Below, piece by piece: positions 34,545 through 43,167 of a stretch of DNA of 64,000 bases. The notes below the pieces were generated by a model, which worked only from the letters and a program-made list of their open reading frames with translations, ran no database searches and was not told the origin of the DNA. Position 1 is the stretch's first letter. Each line of letters starts with the position of its first letter. Source of the stretch: Paenibacillus woosongensis (GTDB lineage Bacteria > Bacillota > Bacilli > Paenibacillales > Paenibacillaceae); assembly GCF_030122845.1 (NCBI RefSeq), contig NZ_CP126084.1, positions 3,720,001 to 3,784,000 on the forward strand, in the 5' to 3' direction. Position numbers and translations under genes: made by a program.

Positions 34545-34950
34545 CTTGGCTCACCACCCTGCATAGGACGACCACCTCATGGCCGCCATTCAAATTAGCG
34601 GCAACGACGCGATCCCCCGGCTGAAGACCGTCGGCCAGATTAACGCGAACGTCCTTGATCTCGGCCGCCTCAAATTCAAAACGCGTTCGCGGACCCGGTA
34701 CTCCAAGCGGGAATCCCTCCTGATCGACGGGCGACATCATCGTTCCTACCATATGAAAAGCCGGAATTTCCAAAGTGACCGGAAAATCCGCAACCCAATA
34801 ACTTTTAATTTCGTGCTTGAAATGATCCAGCTTCAGCCCCGATGCCGTTATCGTTCCGAGCTCCGTGGACATGCCGGACAGCATATCTTTGGCATATCCC
34901 GCCATCTGCTGCCGGAAAACGGCCGCCAATGATTTATAAGGATCAGCCAT
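34537..34950 (-). CDS. XkdR-like protein (DUF2577)
   Basis: 137 aa. Small OB-like protein of the PBSX tail operon: LAAVFRQQMAGYAKDMLSGM at the start, then DLPVTLEIPAFHM-like segment, FEAAEIKDVRVNLADGLQPGDRVV. Linked to the tail-tip hub. Overlaps xkdQ by 8 nt. Confidence 0.82.
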   Translation of the reverse strand: MADPYKSLAAVFRQQMAGYAKDMLSGMSTELGTITASGLKLDHFKHEIKSYWVADFPVTLEIPAFHMVGTMMSPVDQEGFPLGVPGPRTRFEFEAAEIKDVRVNLADGLQPGDRVVAANLNGGHEVVVLCRVVSQGG

Positions 34951-35959
34951 GGTTAAGATAATACCTCCTTTTCACGTAGTCGTATGACCCCAGCTCCAGC
35001 GACATCCGTCCCGGATCGCCCAGCTCATGCGATATGGACATGACAATCAGCTCCAGGCCGTTTAGCTCCACCTTATCACCAGCCCGCAGCGTGTTAATGT
35101 CGAGCCCGTTTACGGTGAAAGTCTCCTGAAGGCCGGTCAGCATGCTTTTGGCCAATTTTTTAGCCTCCGCCGGTGTCTTCACATCCTCGTCCTGAACAAT
35201 CCGCTGCAAAGTCCCGAATGTACTGACTTCTCCCGTCTCTACCGCCAAAAATTGCGATGGGGGATCGGCTTTGTTCTTATCGCTGCCGGTTCTCGAACTC
35301 GCTGGTTTGCTGCTATCGGTGCTGCCAATCACTTTGACCTTAGTGATCGTTCCCTCCAAGGTCCGATGCTGGTCGATGCCCTCCAGAGCTTCAAGTTTCC
35401 ATACGGTTTTGTTGCTGCCGATTTTGAACAGCTCGAGACCCGCAGGCGTCATCCGCGGCATATACGCATCCCCGCCGAGCTTCACGGTCTCCCTTAAGTC
35501 CGTTACGATCATGTTATAGATCGCTTGAGAGCGGTAAGTCGCCTTACTTAGCGCCTTTTCCGTGTCCGGAATGGAGGCCAGCTTGATTTGCCAATCCTGC
35601 GCGTATTTCTTGAGCCGCTGGCTTGCTGTTCCTCCCGAAGAGAACAAGTACTCATCCTCCGATTTCGCGAGGTAAATGGTCCGGTCGTACACTACAAGGC
35701 TGAGGCTCTTGCTGCCGCGATTGCTGCTGATGCATTCCCACACCACGCCGGGATTCAGCAGATAGACCATATCCTTCCCTCCAAAGTGCACGCCGCTTAC
35801 GCGAATCGTCTGCCCCGGAGCAATGAATAGTCCAGATTCAGGCACCCGCAGATTGATGCGAGCCTCATACGAAATTTGATCCAGCGAATCGGTTAAGGAG
35901 ACACTCTCGATCAACTCCCGCAAATAATGCTTATCCTCCAGAACCACCTCATAACTCAT
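34943..35959 (-). CDS. Tail hub protein XkdQ-like
   Basis: 338 aa hub protein comparable to P2 gpD/T4 gp27: EVVLEDKHYLRELIESVSLT, SYEARINLRVPESGLFIAPG, GNRGSKSLSLVVYDRTIYL-type segment, and C-terminal TFTVNGLDINTLRAGDKVE. It caps the tube at the baseplate. ATGA overlap with the LysM gene upstream. Confidence 0.88.
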   Translation of the reverse strand: MSYEVVLEDKHYLRELIESVSLTDSLDQISYEARINLRVPESGLFIAPGQTIRVSGVHFGGKDMVYLLNPGVVWECISSNRGSKSLSLVVYDRTIYLAKSEDEYLFSSGGTASQRLKKYAQDWQIKLASIPDTEKALSKATYRSQAIYNMIVTDLRETVKLGGDAYMPRMTPAGLELFKIGSNKTVWKLEALEGIDQHRTLEGTITKVKVIGSTDSSKPASSRTGSDKNKADPPSQFLAVETGEVSTFGTLQRIVQDEDVKTPAEAKKLAKSMLTGLQETFTVNGLDINTLRAGDKVELNGLELIVMSISHELGDPGRMSLELGSYDYVKRRYYLNHG

Positions 35960-36591
35960 GACGGCATCACCAGCTTCTGCCCTGGTTTGATCAAATTGGG
36001 ATTAGGGCCGATCATTTTTTTGTTCAAATTGTAAATAGCCGACCATTTAGAACTGTCGCCGAGCTCCAGCTTGGCAATTTTAGAGAGGCTGTCGCCGGAC
36101 TTGACGGTGTAGGCTTTTGGCGTTTTTTTCAAATCAGGACGATTCGATCCACCACCGCTATTCCCGCTGCCTGCAGCACTCCCCGCCTTCGTATGAACCT
36201 TTGGCTGCCTCCACATCCGGGCCGTCAGATCGAAGTAAATATCGTCGGGCTCCCCGCCCTTAAACGTAGTGTCATGCACCGTGATAAAGACGAGCAAGTT
36301 CACCAAATTCTCAATGATCAGTCGAACGGGGCGCTTGCTGTTCATCATCTCCGTCAGCAGGTGCATGGCTTCCTTTGGCGCAGGCTGCATCTCGTGATCT
36401 CCCCACCGTGCGGGAAAAAAAGAAGAGAAGGTGATTTCCCTCACCCTCTCTGCCGTTGCCATATCAAATTCCCCGTAAGATAGCATATTCAAGGTCTCGT
36501 AGCCTTTGCCCCGAGTAATCCTCACCTCTTCCGGATTGACGGGGAACACGAAATCGGTGCCTGCGGCTTCATCTATTAACCTGATTTCCAT
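35956..36591 (-). CDS. LysM-containing tail protein XkdP-like
   Basis: 211 aa. N-terminal domain (IRLIDEAAGTDFVFPVNPEE, ITFSSFFPARW) and C-terminal LysM (AYTVKSGDSLSKIAKLELG ... PNLIKPGQKLVMP). XkdP/gp53-like proteins link tape measure and hub, with the LysM possibly touching peptidoglycan during penetration. It follows the tape measure gene by 14 nt. Confidence 0.9.
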   Translation of the reverse strand: MEIRLIDEAAGTDFVFPVNPEEVRITRGKGYETLNMLSYGEFDMATAERVREITFSSFFPARWGDHEMQPAPKEAMHLLTEMMNSKRPVRLIIENLVNLLVFITVHDTTFKGGEPDDIYFDLTARMWRQPKVHTKAGSAAGSGNSGGGSNRPDLKKTPKAYTVKSGDSLSKIAKLELGDSSKWSAIYNLNKKMIGPNPNLIKPGQKLVMPS

Positions 36592-36605
36592 TCTTTGCTC
36601 CCCCC

Positions 36606-38198
36606 TTATTTGGTCATATTTATAAGTACTCTGCTTATATTATGAGTCACATGCCATCCAACCTGCTTGGAAATACTATCAATATCGATTTCCTGTTGCT
36701 GCTGATGAATTTGAACCATCCCTGGAGGCATATTTACTATAATCTCAGGGGCTGGCTGAGGTGCAGCCGCCTGGGGAACAGGGGGAATTGGAGCAGGAAG
36801 CGGTCCATTTAATGATTTGAAATACTCAGCTGCACTCAAAATCTCTCCATCCGTTAACGGGGTTCCAGAAGGCTTACTGCCAGTACCGAAAATGATCTCG
36901 TGCTTGAGTTGTTCTATATCAGTAGTAGGGTGCAATTTCCTTCCGCCACCACTTAAGTAGGCATCAGCTATAGTCGTTCCCGGAGGATACGGTGGGTCAT
37001 GGAATGTGCGTTTTCCTTTTTCACTAAATAAGTCATATATGCCTACTCCGATTTTTTCACCAATCATATCTACTACTGTATTTCCAACTACTGTTGCTAA
37101 ATAATTTTTAGTAAAGTAGCCAGTTACTGCTGTTCCAAGCAAGCCACCCACAAAACCCCCTATTTTCCCTGCTCTCTCCCTATCCGTCTTGGCAGTAAAT
37201 ATCTCATAGGCTGTTTGGATTTGTGAAATACCCGGTATTTTTATTATCTTTTTACCCTTGCCTATAAACTCCGTTACCTTCTTCACCCAAGGTTTATCCA
37301 TAAAGCCCTTTACTTTACTGTTATTCCATAAATCTTTGGCCTTGGGAATCCACTCGTTCTTTACTTTGCTGTTGTCCCATGCTTGTTTTACTTTGCTATT
37401 CTGCCAGGAATCCTTGATCTTCGGAAGCCATTTATTACTCCACTGATCTTTAAGCTCCTTTTGCGCTCCGTCGACTATATCAGATTTTATTGACTCTATT
37501 AATTTTTTTCCGAATTCCTTCAAAGCGTTCCCGGCATCGGAAATCATTGTATCCCACGGAATATTCGAGAACTTCTCAACAATACGTTGAGGATCAATGA
37601 GCTCCAGAAATGCCTCAATGAATATCTGACCGAGCGTCTTCCCCGCTGCTTCGCATAGCGGCTCGCTCTCTTGAGGGCTACATCCTGAGGATTCTCCGCA
37701 TTTGCACTCTCCTGCCGCCTCAGCCGGACATTCAACAACTTCCAGCGCGTCAAAAATACACTGTAAAGCTTCCTGGAAAGTCACCGAAATCCGCTGCAAT
37801 AAACTTTCTCCTTCAGCACAGATCTGTTCAGCTATAGAGCCGCCAATCGCAGCTCCAAAGCCTCCTGCATCCACCTCGACCCGCCACCGTGTACGGCTCA
37901 GCTCCTCCAGCGCGCCCCTGATCTCGGCGATCTTCGGCGTCGCCAGGTCGATCAGTTCGGCCACCGGACGGGCCGCGGCCTGATTAAGCCGCTTCATCGT
38001 TGCGCTAAGCCGGATGGCCGTTTCCGTGAAACGGTCTTCTAACGTAATGCTCGGCCGCATTCTTGCGTTACCAAGTGCGAGGGCGCGCCGCCGGGTTTGC
38101 AGCAGCATGCGATCCAGGCTTCGCAGCTTCCTCTCCGCGGCATCGATATCCCGGGAATTTATAATGATGTCCATTGAACGCAGTTCATGATTCGCCAC
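36606..38198 (-). CDS. Short tape measure protein with cysteine-rich insert and WNSKVK repeats
   Basis: 530 aa in the tape-measure position between chaperone and LysM genes. N-terminal half helical (RDIDAAERKLRSLDRMLLQT, AAARPVAELIDLATPKIAEIRG). Around residues 165-185 is a cysteine-rich insert (VECPAEAAGECKCGESSGC). Residues 250-300 hold repeated W-x-NSKVK units. Around 335-390 is a glycine/hydrophobic stretch. As tape measure length sets tail length at about 0.15 nm per residue, a tail near 80 nm is expected. Start GTG 38198 with GGAGG 6 nt upstream. Shorter than PBSX XkdO. Confidence 0.8.
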   Translation of the reverse strand: MANHELRSMDIIINSRDIDAAERKLRSLDRMLLQTRRRALALGNARMRPSITLEDRFTETAIRLSATMKRLNQAAARPVAELIDLATPKIAEIRGALEELSRTRWRVEVDAGGFGAAIGGSIAEQICAEGESLLQRISVTFQEALQCIFDALEVVECPAEAAGECKCGESSGCSPQESEPLCEAAGKTLGQIFIEAFLELIDPQRIVEKFSNIPWDTMISDAGNALKEFGKKLIESIKSDIVDGAQKELKDQWSNKWLPKIKDSWQNSKVKQAWDNSKVKNEWIPKAKDLWNNSKVKGFMDKPWVKKVTEFIGKGKKIIKIPGISQIQTAYEIFTAKTDRERAGKIGGFVGGLLGTAVTGYFTKNYLATVVGNTVVDMIGEKIGVGIYDLFSEKGKRTFHDPPYPPGTTIADAYLSGGGRKLHPTTDIEQLKHEIIFGTGSKPSGTPLTDGEILSAAEYFKSLNGPLPAPIPPVPQAAAPQPAPEIIVNMPPGMVQIHQQQQEIDIDSISKQVGWHVTHNISRVLINMTK

Positions 38199-38236
38199 GT
38201 TTTACCTCCTTTCGGCCGTAATTCAGCCATACAGGC

Positions 38237-38431
38237 TCATCCGGGCTGCTTCCGCCCGGAGCCGGACGGCGAGGCTGAAGATGACATCATCTCCAGCTCC
38301 ATCTCCGTAAAAGCCCGCAGCAGCATGCGCTCTCCCTTCGGGAGAGACCAGAACTCTCCGGGGCGCAGACTATGCCTGCTCCACATATGGAACAAGAGCG
38401 TCGTCATGCCGCCGGAGTTCGTTAGTTTTTT
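38237..38431 (-). CDS. -1 frameshift extension of the tail chaperone (XkzB-like, GpGT-type)
   Basis: A 56-residue frame from ATG 38407 (MTTLLFHMWSRHSLRPGEFW, then SLPKGERMLLRAFTEMELEM) lies in the -1 frame directly after the upstream chaperone. From the slippery heptamer A AAA AAC (38431-38425), one base before the stop of the chaperone, a -1 shift continues CTA ACG AAC into this frame with no stop. It corresponds to the T part of lambda G/GT and to the XkzB position of PBSX. The HMW...RPGEFW...RAFTEMELE pattern is typical of this small product. Confidence 0.8.
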   Translation of the reverse strand, partial: KKLTNSGGMTTLLFHMWSRHSLRPGEFWSLPKGERMLLRAFTEMELEMMSSSASPSGSGRKQPG

Positions 38432-38883
38432 AGGTCGGCAATGTCCACCCCGAAGCCGGACAGCTCCAGCACCTTATCGCCTACAGCATCAAGCTCACCG
38501 GCGAGAAGCATACGGCGCACTGCTTCATCTCCGCCCGACAGCCGGAGCCGGCTCGTAATGCGCTCGTCGCCCCAGCCGCTCAGCTTCACGCTTTGCTCCT
38601 GGCCGTCGGTCTGCTTGCGTACGACCTCCAGAGCAGAGGTCGCCTCCTTAATCAGCGTCGCATTAAACAGCTCGCTGTCGATCTTTTCCGAGACGTGGCC
38701 TTTCGTCGTTTTGCGAATCGTGCAGCGCTCGCGGATTGAATCGACCTTGCTGGAGGTCAGGCCGCGCAGCGTTACGCGCAGGCTTAGCCGGGAAATAAAA
38801 ACGGTCTCTTCCGGCAGATTCGCTGCCGTCTCGAAGAGACCGTCGAGAATATCCTGTTCGTTCCACTCTTTTACATCACTCAT
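38422..38883 (-). CDS. Tail assembly chaperone XkdN-like
   Basis: 153 aa: NEQDILDGLFETAANLPEET, ISRLSLRVTLRGLTSSKVDS, VSEKIDSELFNATLIKEATS, and RRMLLAGELDAVGDKVLELSG, typical of the phage XkdN-like chaperone that coats the tape measure before tube assembly. Its last codons ...CTA AAA AAC TAA contain the -1 slippery site. Confidence 0.9.
   Translation of the reverse strand: MSDVKEWNEQDILDGLFETAANLPEETVFISRLSLRVTLRGLTSSKVDSIRERCTIRKTTKGHVSEKIDSELFNATLIKEATSALEVVRKQTDGQEQSVKLSGWGDERITSRLRLSGGDEAVRRMLLAGELDAVGDKVLELSGFGVDIADLKN
38425..38431 (-). promoter_or_regulatory. Programmed -1 ribosomal frameshift site
   Basis: AAAAAAC read in frame as A AAA AAC, the canonical X XXY YYZ heptamer, immediately before the UAA stop (38424-38422). 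A downstream stimulator was not identified by eye. Confidence 0.75.
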
Positions 38884-38914
38884 GTTCGTTTTCTCCTTTC
38901 AATTTCGGGAAAGA

Positions 38915-39331
38915 CTAAGGTCCTGTGATCGGATCAAGCAGATCATACCCTTCGAAGGTGAACGGCGTTTCTTCAACAACCTCTTCCCCCGCCGTCCAAT
39001 TAGCCAGCTGGATTCTATCGACCATGCAGTTCTTCAGCTCAATGCGTTCAAAGCCGTACGCCTCTGGGTCATCCAGCTTCTGGATAATATTGAACTTCTG
39101 AAAGCCCCTCTGGATCATGTCGGAGGTCACTTTATAGCCGCTCATCGTGCCGGTGCCTTTTTTGCGACCCAGCTTGAAAACGGTGTATTCCGTGCCCACC
39201 AGATTGAGTTCTCTTTTATCCGCCTCTACGTTGGCCTCCAAGTGATTCAGGTTCGACTGCCATACGCCATCGATAAAAATCTGCCCGAACGTCCCCATAA
39301 TGACGCGGCTTGGATCGAGATATTGTGCCAT
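38915..39331 (-). CDS. Tail tube protein XkdM-like
   Basis: 138 aa inner tube protein of contractile tails: FGQIFIDGVWQSNLNHLEAN, GRKKGTGTMSGYKVTSDMIQ, and EETPFTFEGYDLLDPI. It polymerises inside the sheath. Located after the sheath gene (21-nt gap) and before the chaperone. Confidence 0.93.
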   Translation of the reverse strand: MAQYLDPSRVIMGTFGQIFIDGVWQSNLNHLEANVEADKRELNLVGTEYTVFKLGRKKGTGTMSGYKVTSDMIQRGFQKFNIIQKLDDPEAYGFERIELKNCMVDRIQLANWTAGEEVVEETPFTFEGYDLLDPITGP

Positions 39332-39352
39332 CTTATCAATTCCCCCTCAAAA

Positions 39353-40816
39353 TTATTGCACGTAGAACGTGCCGAAAATTTGTTCCATCACATCAGTGTC
39401 GTCCGCCTGCCAGGTCAGGAATACCTGATCATCCTCTGGCCGCATGACTGCGCCGTCCCCGTAAAATCTCGGATCCAGCGTCACGTCGTAGCCCGTAGCC
39501 GCGATGACGCCCTCCGCAGCCAAAGACTGCAAATACTGCCTGCCTGCGCTAATCAGCGCCTGACGGCCTTCCTCTGTATTGTTGACTTTGCCGATGTAAT
39601 GATCCTCCGCCTGACGCTGCAGATCAGCATTAATCTGGTCAATAACGCGGATTTTGCGGATTTTCTTCCAGCCCTTGTTCTGGCCCTGCTGCAAGGTAAT
39701 CAAGCTGTTCACCCCGCGCAGCACCTTAACCCGGCGGCCGTCATGCACTAGCAGGAATACGCCGTTGTGCACCGCCTGCTCCTGTTCCGAGCGCGTCCAG
39801 CGGCGGGTCACATCCTCAAATGGCGACGCGGCATATGTCGTGGACTCTTTTAATGCCTGTCCAGCAATCAGCCCCGCGACCCAACAAGCGACCTGTGCAG
39901 AGGAATACGATTTTCCGTTCAATACAGCCCCCGTCCCTACGTTGATGACTCCTTCAAAATCCGCTGCGACACTGCGAGCAATTGCTTTATTCACGGCATC
40001 TGCGCCCGTATCCTCTGCGAATGTTCCGCCGAGCGCGGCCATAATGCCTTTGCCCTCGCTGCGCACCCGTTTGAGCCAGGCGACAAGGCTTGTACGCAGC
40101 GCCGCGTCCGTAACCCCATCGAGCGTTAACACATGGAAATCCTGCGTCTCAAAAGCTTCCGTAGCCGCGATATAATCCGCGTTCGTAATCCCTGAAATTC
40201 CGCTGGCTCCCCCTTCAAAAGTCACGCCGGACACGTTAGCAAGCTCGCCGTCAGACAGCTTCTCCGCCACGATCCACTTATTCCCCGCATCCTCATTAAT
40301 TGCGGCAACAGCAGCATCCACATCGCCAGTACCCAGTGTGATCGTGCGGAGCAGTGCGTTGCCTTCATAAAGCTTGAGCTCCTTCATGTCCGGCACAGCC
40401 AGGCTCGATTGAATTGTCACCTTAAAAGCATTGCCGCGTTCGCCGCTGTATTTGGCGCTTAGCTTCAATGCCTCTTCAGGACTCGCTTCACCGTTCTTCA
40501 GCACAAGCTCGGCCGGCGCAGCAGAGCTGTCCGCAATCCGGTAGGCCAGCAGCTTCTTTGCGCCGCCAAGCAAGGAGAAGTACAGCGTCGTATAAGCCGT
40601 TGCCCCGCCGGATTCGTCGGTTGAAAACAGCTCTTTGATGGCATTTTCGCTCGTTACCTCCACAAATTGGCTGATCGGCCCCCAATGCGCCTTGACCGGA
40701 GCGACCACCACGCCGCGTGCCCCCGGCGCGATCGCTGACCCCGCCGCACTTACAAAGTTCATGAACAGCCCCGGCAATACCGGCTGACTCGTCAAATTCC
40801 AATTTCCTGCTGCCAT
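39353..40816 (-). CDS. Contractile tail sheath protein XkdK-like
   Basis: 487 aa sheath protein; N-terminal GLFMNFVSAAGSAIAPGARG, central VTLDGVTD-type and GGASGISGITNADYI segments, C-terminal NKGWKKIRKIRVIDQINADL. Its presence makes the particle contractile (R-type) rather than flexible. Confidence 0.95.
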   Translation of the reverse strand: MAAGNWNLTSQPVLPGLFMNFVSAAGSAIAPGARGVVVAPVKAHWGPISQFVEVTSENAIKELFSTDESGGATAYTTLYFSLLGGAKKLLAYRIADSSAAPAELVLKNGEASPEEALKLSAKYSGERGNAFKVTIQSSLAVPDMKELKLYEGNALLRTITLGTGDVDAAVAAINEDAGNKWIVAEKLSDGELANVSGVTFEGGASGISGITNADYIAATEAFETQDFHVLTLDGVTDAALRTSLVAWLKRVRSEGKGIMAALGGTFAEDTGADAVNKAIARSVAADFEGVINVGTGAVLNGKSYSSAQVACWVAGLIAGQALKESTTYAASPFEDVTRRWTRSEQEQAVHNGVFLLVHDGRRVKVLRGVNSLITLQQGQNKGWKKIRKIRVIDQINADLQRQAEDHYIGKVNNTEEGRQALISAGRQYLQSLAAEGVIAATGYDVTLDPRFYGDGAVMRPEDDQVFLTWQADDTDVMEQIFGTFYVQ

Positions 40817-40818
40817 AT

Positions 40819-41136
40819 TTACTTCACCTTCCTATTCAAAAATAGTTGTACCTGCTTCTTTGCTTCCTGAACTGTCAAGCTGCCGCCGGGCAGCGAATGA
40901 TATGCGCCCGCCAATACCTCCGGCTTCACGCCCATCAACGCTTCCGACTGCTGCATAATCTCGTCAAGCGGATACACCGGATCAGCAGCCTCAGATGCTT
41001 TGACAGCTTTGACAGCTTTGACTACTTTCGCAGCTTTGGTTGCCTTACTCGCATGAGCTGCCTCGGCTGCTTGAACCGCTTGAGTGGCTTTAGCTGCTTC
41101 GGCTGCCGTTTGAGCTGCTTTCTTTTTTTGTGCCAT
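40819..41136 (-). CDS. Small Ala/Lys-rich tail-cluster protein
   Basis: 105 aa. Residues 1-55 are a repetitive A/K/V-rich segment (AEAAHASKATKAAKVVKAVK). Residues 65-105 (ALMGVKPEVLAGAYHSLPGG, then VQEAKKQVQLFLNRKVK) look like the small conserved protein preceding sheath genes in PBSX-type clusters. The repeats suggest length variation. Function unknown. Confidence 0.6.
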   Translation of the reverse strand: MAQKKKAAQTAAEAAKATQAVQAAEAAHASKATKAAKVVKAVKAVKASEAADPVYPLDEIMQQSEALMGVKPEVLAGAYHSLPGGSLTVQEAKKQVQLFLNRKVK

Positions 41137-41147
41137 TGCTCTTCACC

Positions 41148-41987
41148 TCAAATTGATGTTCGTTTGTGTTGAATAAACTGCATCAGTGCCCCCTCGTCCA
41201 CAGCGCTCGTGATGCGCCGACTGAACGTCACCGACAGCGGTCCCTCCGTTACTCTGTTCGCATTCCAATTCACCTTCGGCTCTAGGACGGTCAAATACGT
41301 CTTAGTGCCAGGCTGCAGCGGAATCTTCACTGCTTTACCCAAGCTTTCAATCAGGGCAAGAACCGCCAGATGCTCTTGATCTCCATCCGTCCCGGCGATA
41401 AAGGCGGTGAACTTTTTCCGCAGCTCCCAAGACGTTTTTCCATGCGGTGTCGATTCCATGTCGACAATCCGCCACATGACTGCGGGCGGTTCATAACCTA
41501 ACGGCCAGCTGCCGTTATGTACCTGCCAATCCGGGCCCAGCACACGCTGCGTCCATGTCTGGATCGCATTAAGCCATGGGTCACTGCTGATTTGTACCGT
41601 TCGGCTTAATGGTTGCGGCACCATCAAGGCGAACCGCAGGCCTCGTTTTACGGCATCCCTGGCTTCATCCGGCGTATCCGGCCCGAGGTTTCCCTCGAAT
41701 ACACAAAGGAACCTTTCCCCTGTCCCAGCCCTCAGCAGCTGCTTGTCCAGCGCTTTAACTGTTTCCTCACTCAACCCATCCAATCCGGCCGGACTTAAGC
41801 GGGGCACGTAAAGCCACAGCTCGATGATTTGCCTCAACCCGGACCAGGCACCGTTTGCTTCCACCTCGCCCTGCAAATACAACGCGCAAGGCAGTAAAGC
41901 TTCTTCCCCAATCCCGTCAGGAGAGCTGTAAACCGCATTCAGTCCGGACACCGCCTCCAGCAGCTGGGCTGTCACCGCACTTCTCAT
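41148..41987 (-). CDS. Tail-cluster protein with two terminator/connector-like halves
   Basis: About 279 aa from ATG 41987. The first half (MRSAVTAQLLEAVSGLNAVY, ALDKQLLRAG) resembles a tail terminator/completion protein; the second half (WTQRVLGPDWQVHNGSWPLG, KFTAFIAGTDGDQEHLAVL) resembles a second such domain. In a tailocin such a protein would close the head-proximal end of the tube and sheath. The family assignment is a guess from shape and position. The start overlaps the stop of a 17-residue leader ORF as ATGA. Confidence 0.6.
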   Translation of the reverse strand: MRSAVTAQLLEAVSGLNAVYSSPDGIGEEALLPCALYLQGEVEANGAWSGLRQIIELWLYVPRLSPAGLDGLSEETVKALDKQLLRAGTGERFLCVFEGNLGPDTPDEARDAVKRGLRFALMVPQPLSRTVQISSDPWLNAIQTWTQRVLGPDWQVHNGSWPLGYEPPAVMWRIVDMESTPHGKTSWELRKKFTAFIAGTDGDQEHLAVLALIESLGKAVKIPLQPGTKTYLTVLEPKVNWNANRVTEGPLSVTFSRRITSAVDEGALMQFIQHKRTSI

Positions 41988-42037
41988 AAAGCACACCATT
42001 CCCGCATCTCGAATTTACCTGCTCCAACATTGCGCAA
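41984..42037 (-). CDS. 17-residue leader ORF coupled to the first tail gene
   Basis: TTG 42037 preceded by an unusually strong site (GGGGGGAGGTGATACCA). Reads MRNVGAGKFEMREWCAL and stops with TGA overlapping ATG 41987. This explains the weak ribosome binding site of the following gene. No homology recognised. Confidence 0.45.
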   Translation of the reverse strand: MRNVGAGKFEMREWCAL

Positions 42038-42095
42038 TGGTATCACCTCCCCCCTTGTGGACTGCCGCCTCGCTTCCGTGGACTCTAAGAACGGC

Positions 42096-42118
42096 AAAAA
42101 CCGCTGACTCGTCAGCGG
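42096..42118 (-). terminator. Terminator-like hairpin in the tail operon leader
   Basis: CCGCTGAC (42101-42108) and GTCAGCGG (42111-42118); minus strand then GTTTTTG. It lies upstream of the first tail gene, and no promoter-like sequence is seen between it and 42037, so transcription entering the tail operon would have to pass it. Confidence 0.65.
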
Positions 42119-42178
42119 CTTTCGTCCCTCTCTATTCATTTCCACAATACAAATTTAACACGTCTAAAGTACAGCGCA

Positions 42179-42217
42179 CGGACATCCCCTGGTCATAAAC
42201 CGGACATCTGGCGGACA
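42179..42217 (-). promoter_or_regulatory. Three helically phased TGTCCG repeats upstream of the tail operon
   Basis: Minus-strand TGTCCG occurs at 42217-42212, 42206-42201 and 42184-42179, i.e. steps of 11 and 22 bp on one face of the helix. Candidate activator site, possibly for the ArpU-like protein. The rest of the gap 42038-42476 holds no supported gene. Confidence 0.4.
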
Positions 42218-42476
42218 GCCCATCGAACAGCGTCTGAACCAGATACACCAGTATCGAGTGCCATTTTAGTCATTAAAATCAGTGAAAAAAATATCTTCTC
42301 CTGGAGCAAAGACATCACGAATGGTATAACACCCAGCAAGGTTCAAAAGTACTTAACTAAGCCCTCGTTCTGCTGCTCGGGTGCAGTCCGCGAATATGTA
42401 TCCGGCGTTCTCCAATTCATATCCTTCCCTTTTACAGACACCTTCATAATTTGGAGAGATTTCCCCATCATCAAAC

Positions 42477-42500
42477 AAAAAAAAGCCGGCATCAGCCGAC
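42477..42500 (-). terminator. Terminator of the ArpU-like gene
   Basis: GTCGGC-TGAT-GCCGGC followed by eight T's on the minus strand (42500-42477); the gene's stop lies in the loop. Confidence 0.8.
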
Positions 42501-42989
42501 TCCATGCACAGATAATGTTGCTCTCCTCTCCTCTGGTTCCACAAAGACTTCAAGCTTCATAGCTATGGCGAGCAGCTTGAGCGCGCTGGCTTTGATGCGC
42601 CGGTACGTCCGGTCGCTAATGCCCATTTCCCCGCAGCTGATGAAGTCGTATTCGCGCTCGCCCGCCAAATAACTGCGTTCAATGACTTCACGCTGCATAA
42701 CGGTAAGCCCGCCCATGGCCTGATCCAGCAGCTCCGATTTTCTCCGCAGCTCAGCCTCCCGGTCGATATTGCGCAGCGCAACCTGCTCGGTCGGCTTGTG
42801 AACGGCATGTGTAGCCCCGTGATATCTCTGTGAATAGCTGTGCGTTACACTCGCCAGTTCGCGAATGTAGCCAATCTGCCGATACTGCCGCACTTCTTCA
42901 AGAAACCCGATGACCGCTGCTCGGGTTGCGGCCTCATCCACCGGCAAACTATGAAAAATCGTAAATGAATTCATTTGTCGCTTGCTCAT
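42492..42989 (-). CDS. ArpU/Xpf-like phage transcriptional activator (sigma-like)
   Basis: About 165 aa. C-terminal part (MGGLTVMQREVIERSYLAGE, FISCGEMGISDRTYRRIKAS) is a sigma-70 region 4-like helix-turn-helix as in ArpU family and PBSX Xpf, which switch on late tail genes. ATG 42989 has GGAGGG 8 nt upstream. It is read from a consensus promoter (43193-43221) blocked by the repressor operator, so it is the likely induction switch of the tailocin. Confidence 0.8.
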   Translation of the reverse strand: MSKRQMNSFTIFHSLPVDEAATRAAVIGFLEEVRQYRQIGYIRELASVTHSYSQRYHGATHAVHKPTEQVALRNIDREAELRRKSELLDQAMGGLTVMQREVIERSYLAGEREYDFISCGEMGISDRTYRRIKASALKLLAIAMKLEVFVEPEERRATLSVHGVG

Positions 42990-43167
42990 TGTAAATCCCT
43001 CCATGAAATTCATTATTCTGCGTTTCCATTACCAATACGGCAACACAAACGCCGTACACTTACAAAGCAACAGCCCTTGTTTTCTTAAACAAATTACGTT
43101 TAAAGTGTTGATTTGCCCCTTCATTCAAGGTAAAATACATATATAACATTTTAATTCATCCACCAAA

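Noticed and set aside
38441..39751. 436-codon plus-strand reading frame across the tail genes
   Set aside because: Antisense shadow of clearly recognised tube, sheath and chaperone genes; no ribosome binding site and no recognisable domain.
42353..42553. 66-codon minus-strand reading frame after the ArpU-like gene
   Set aside because: It needs a TTG start inside the ArpU-like gene and reads through that gene's terminator, whose T-run gives the FFLF segment.
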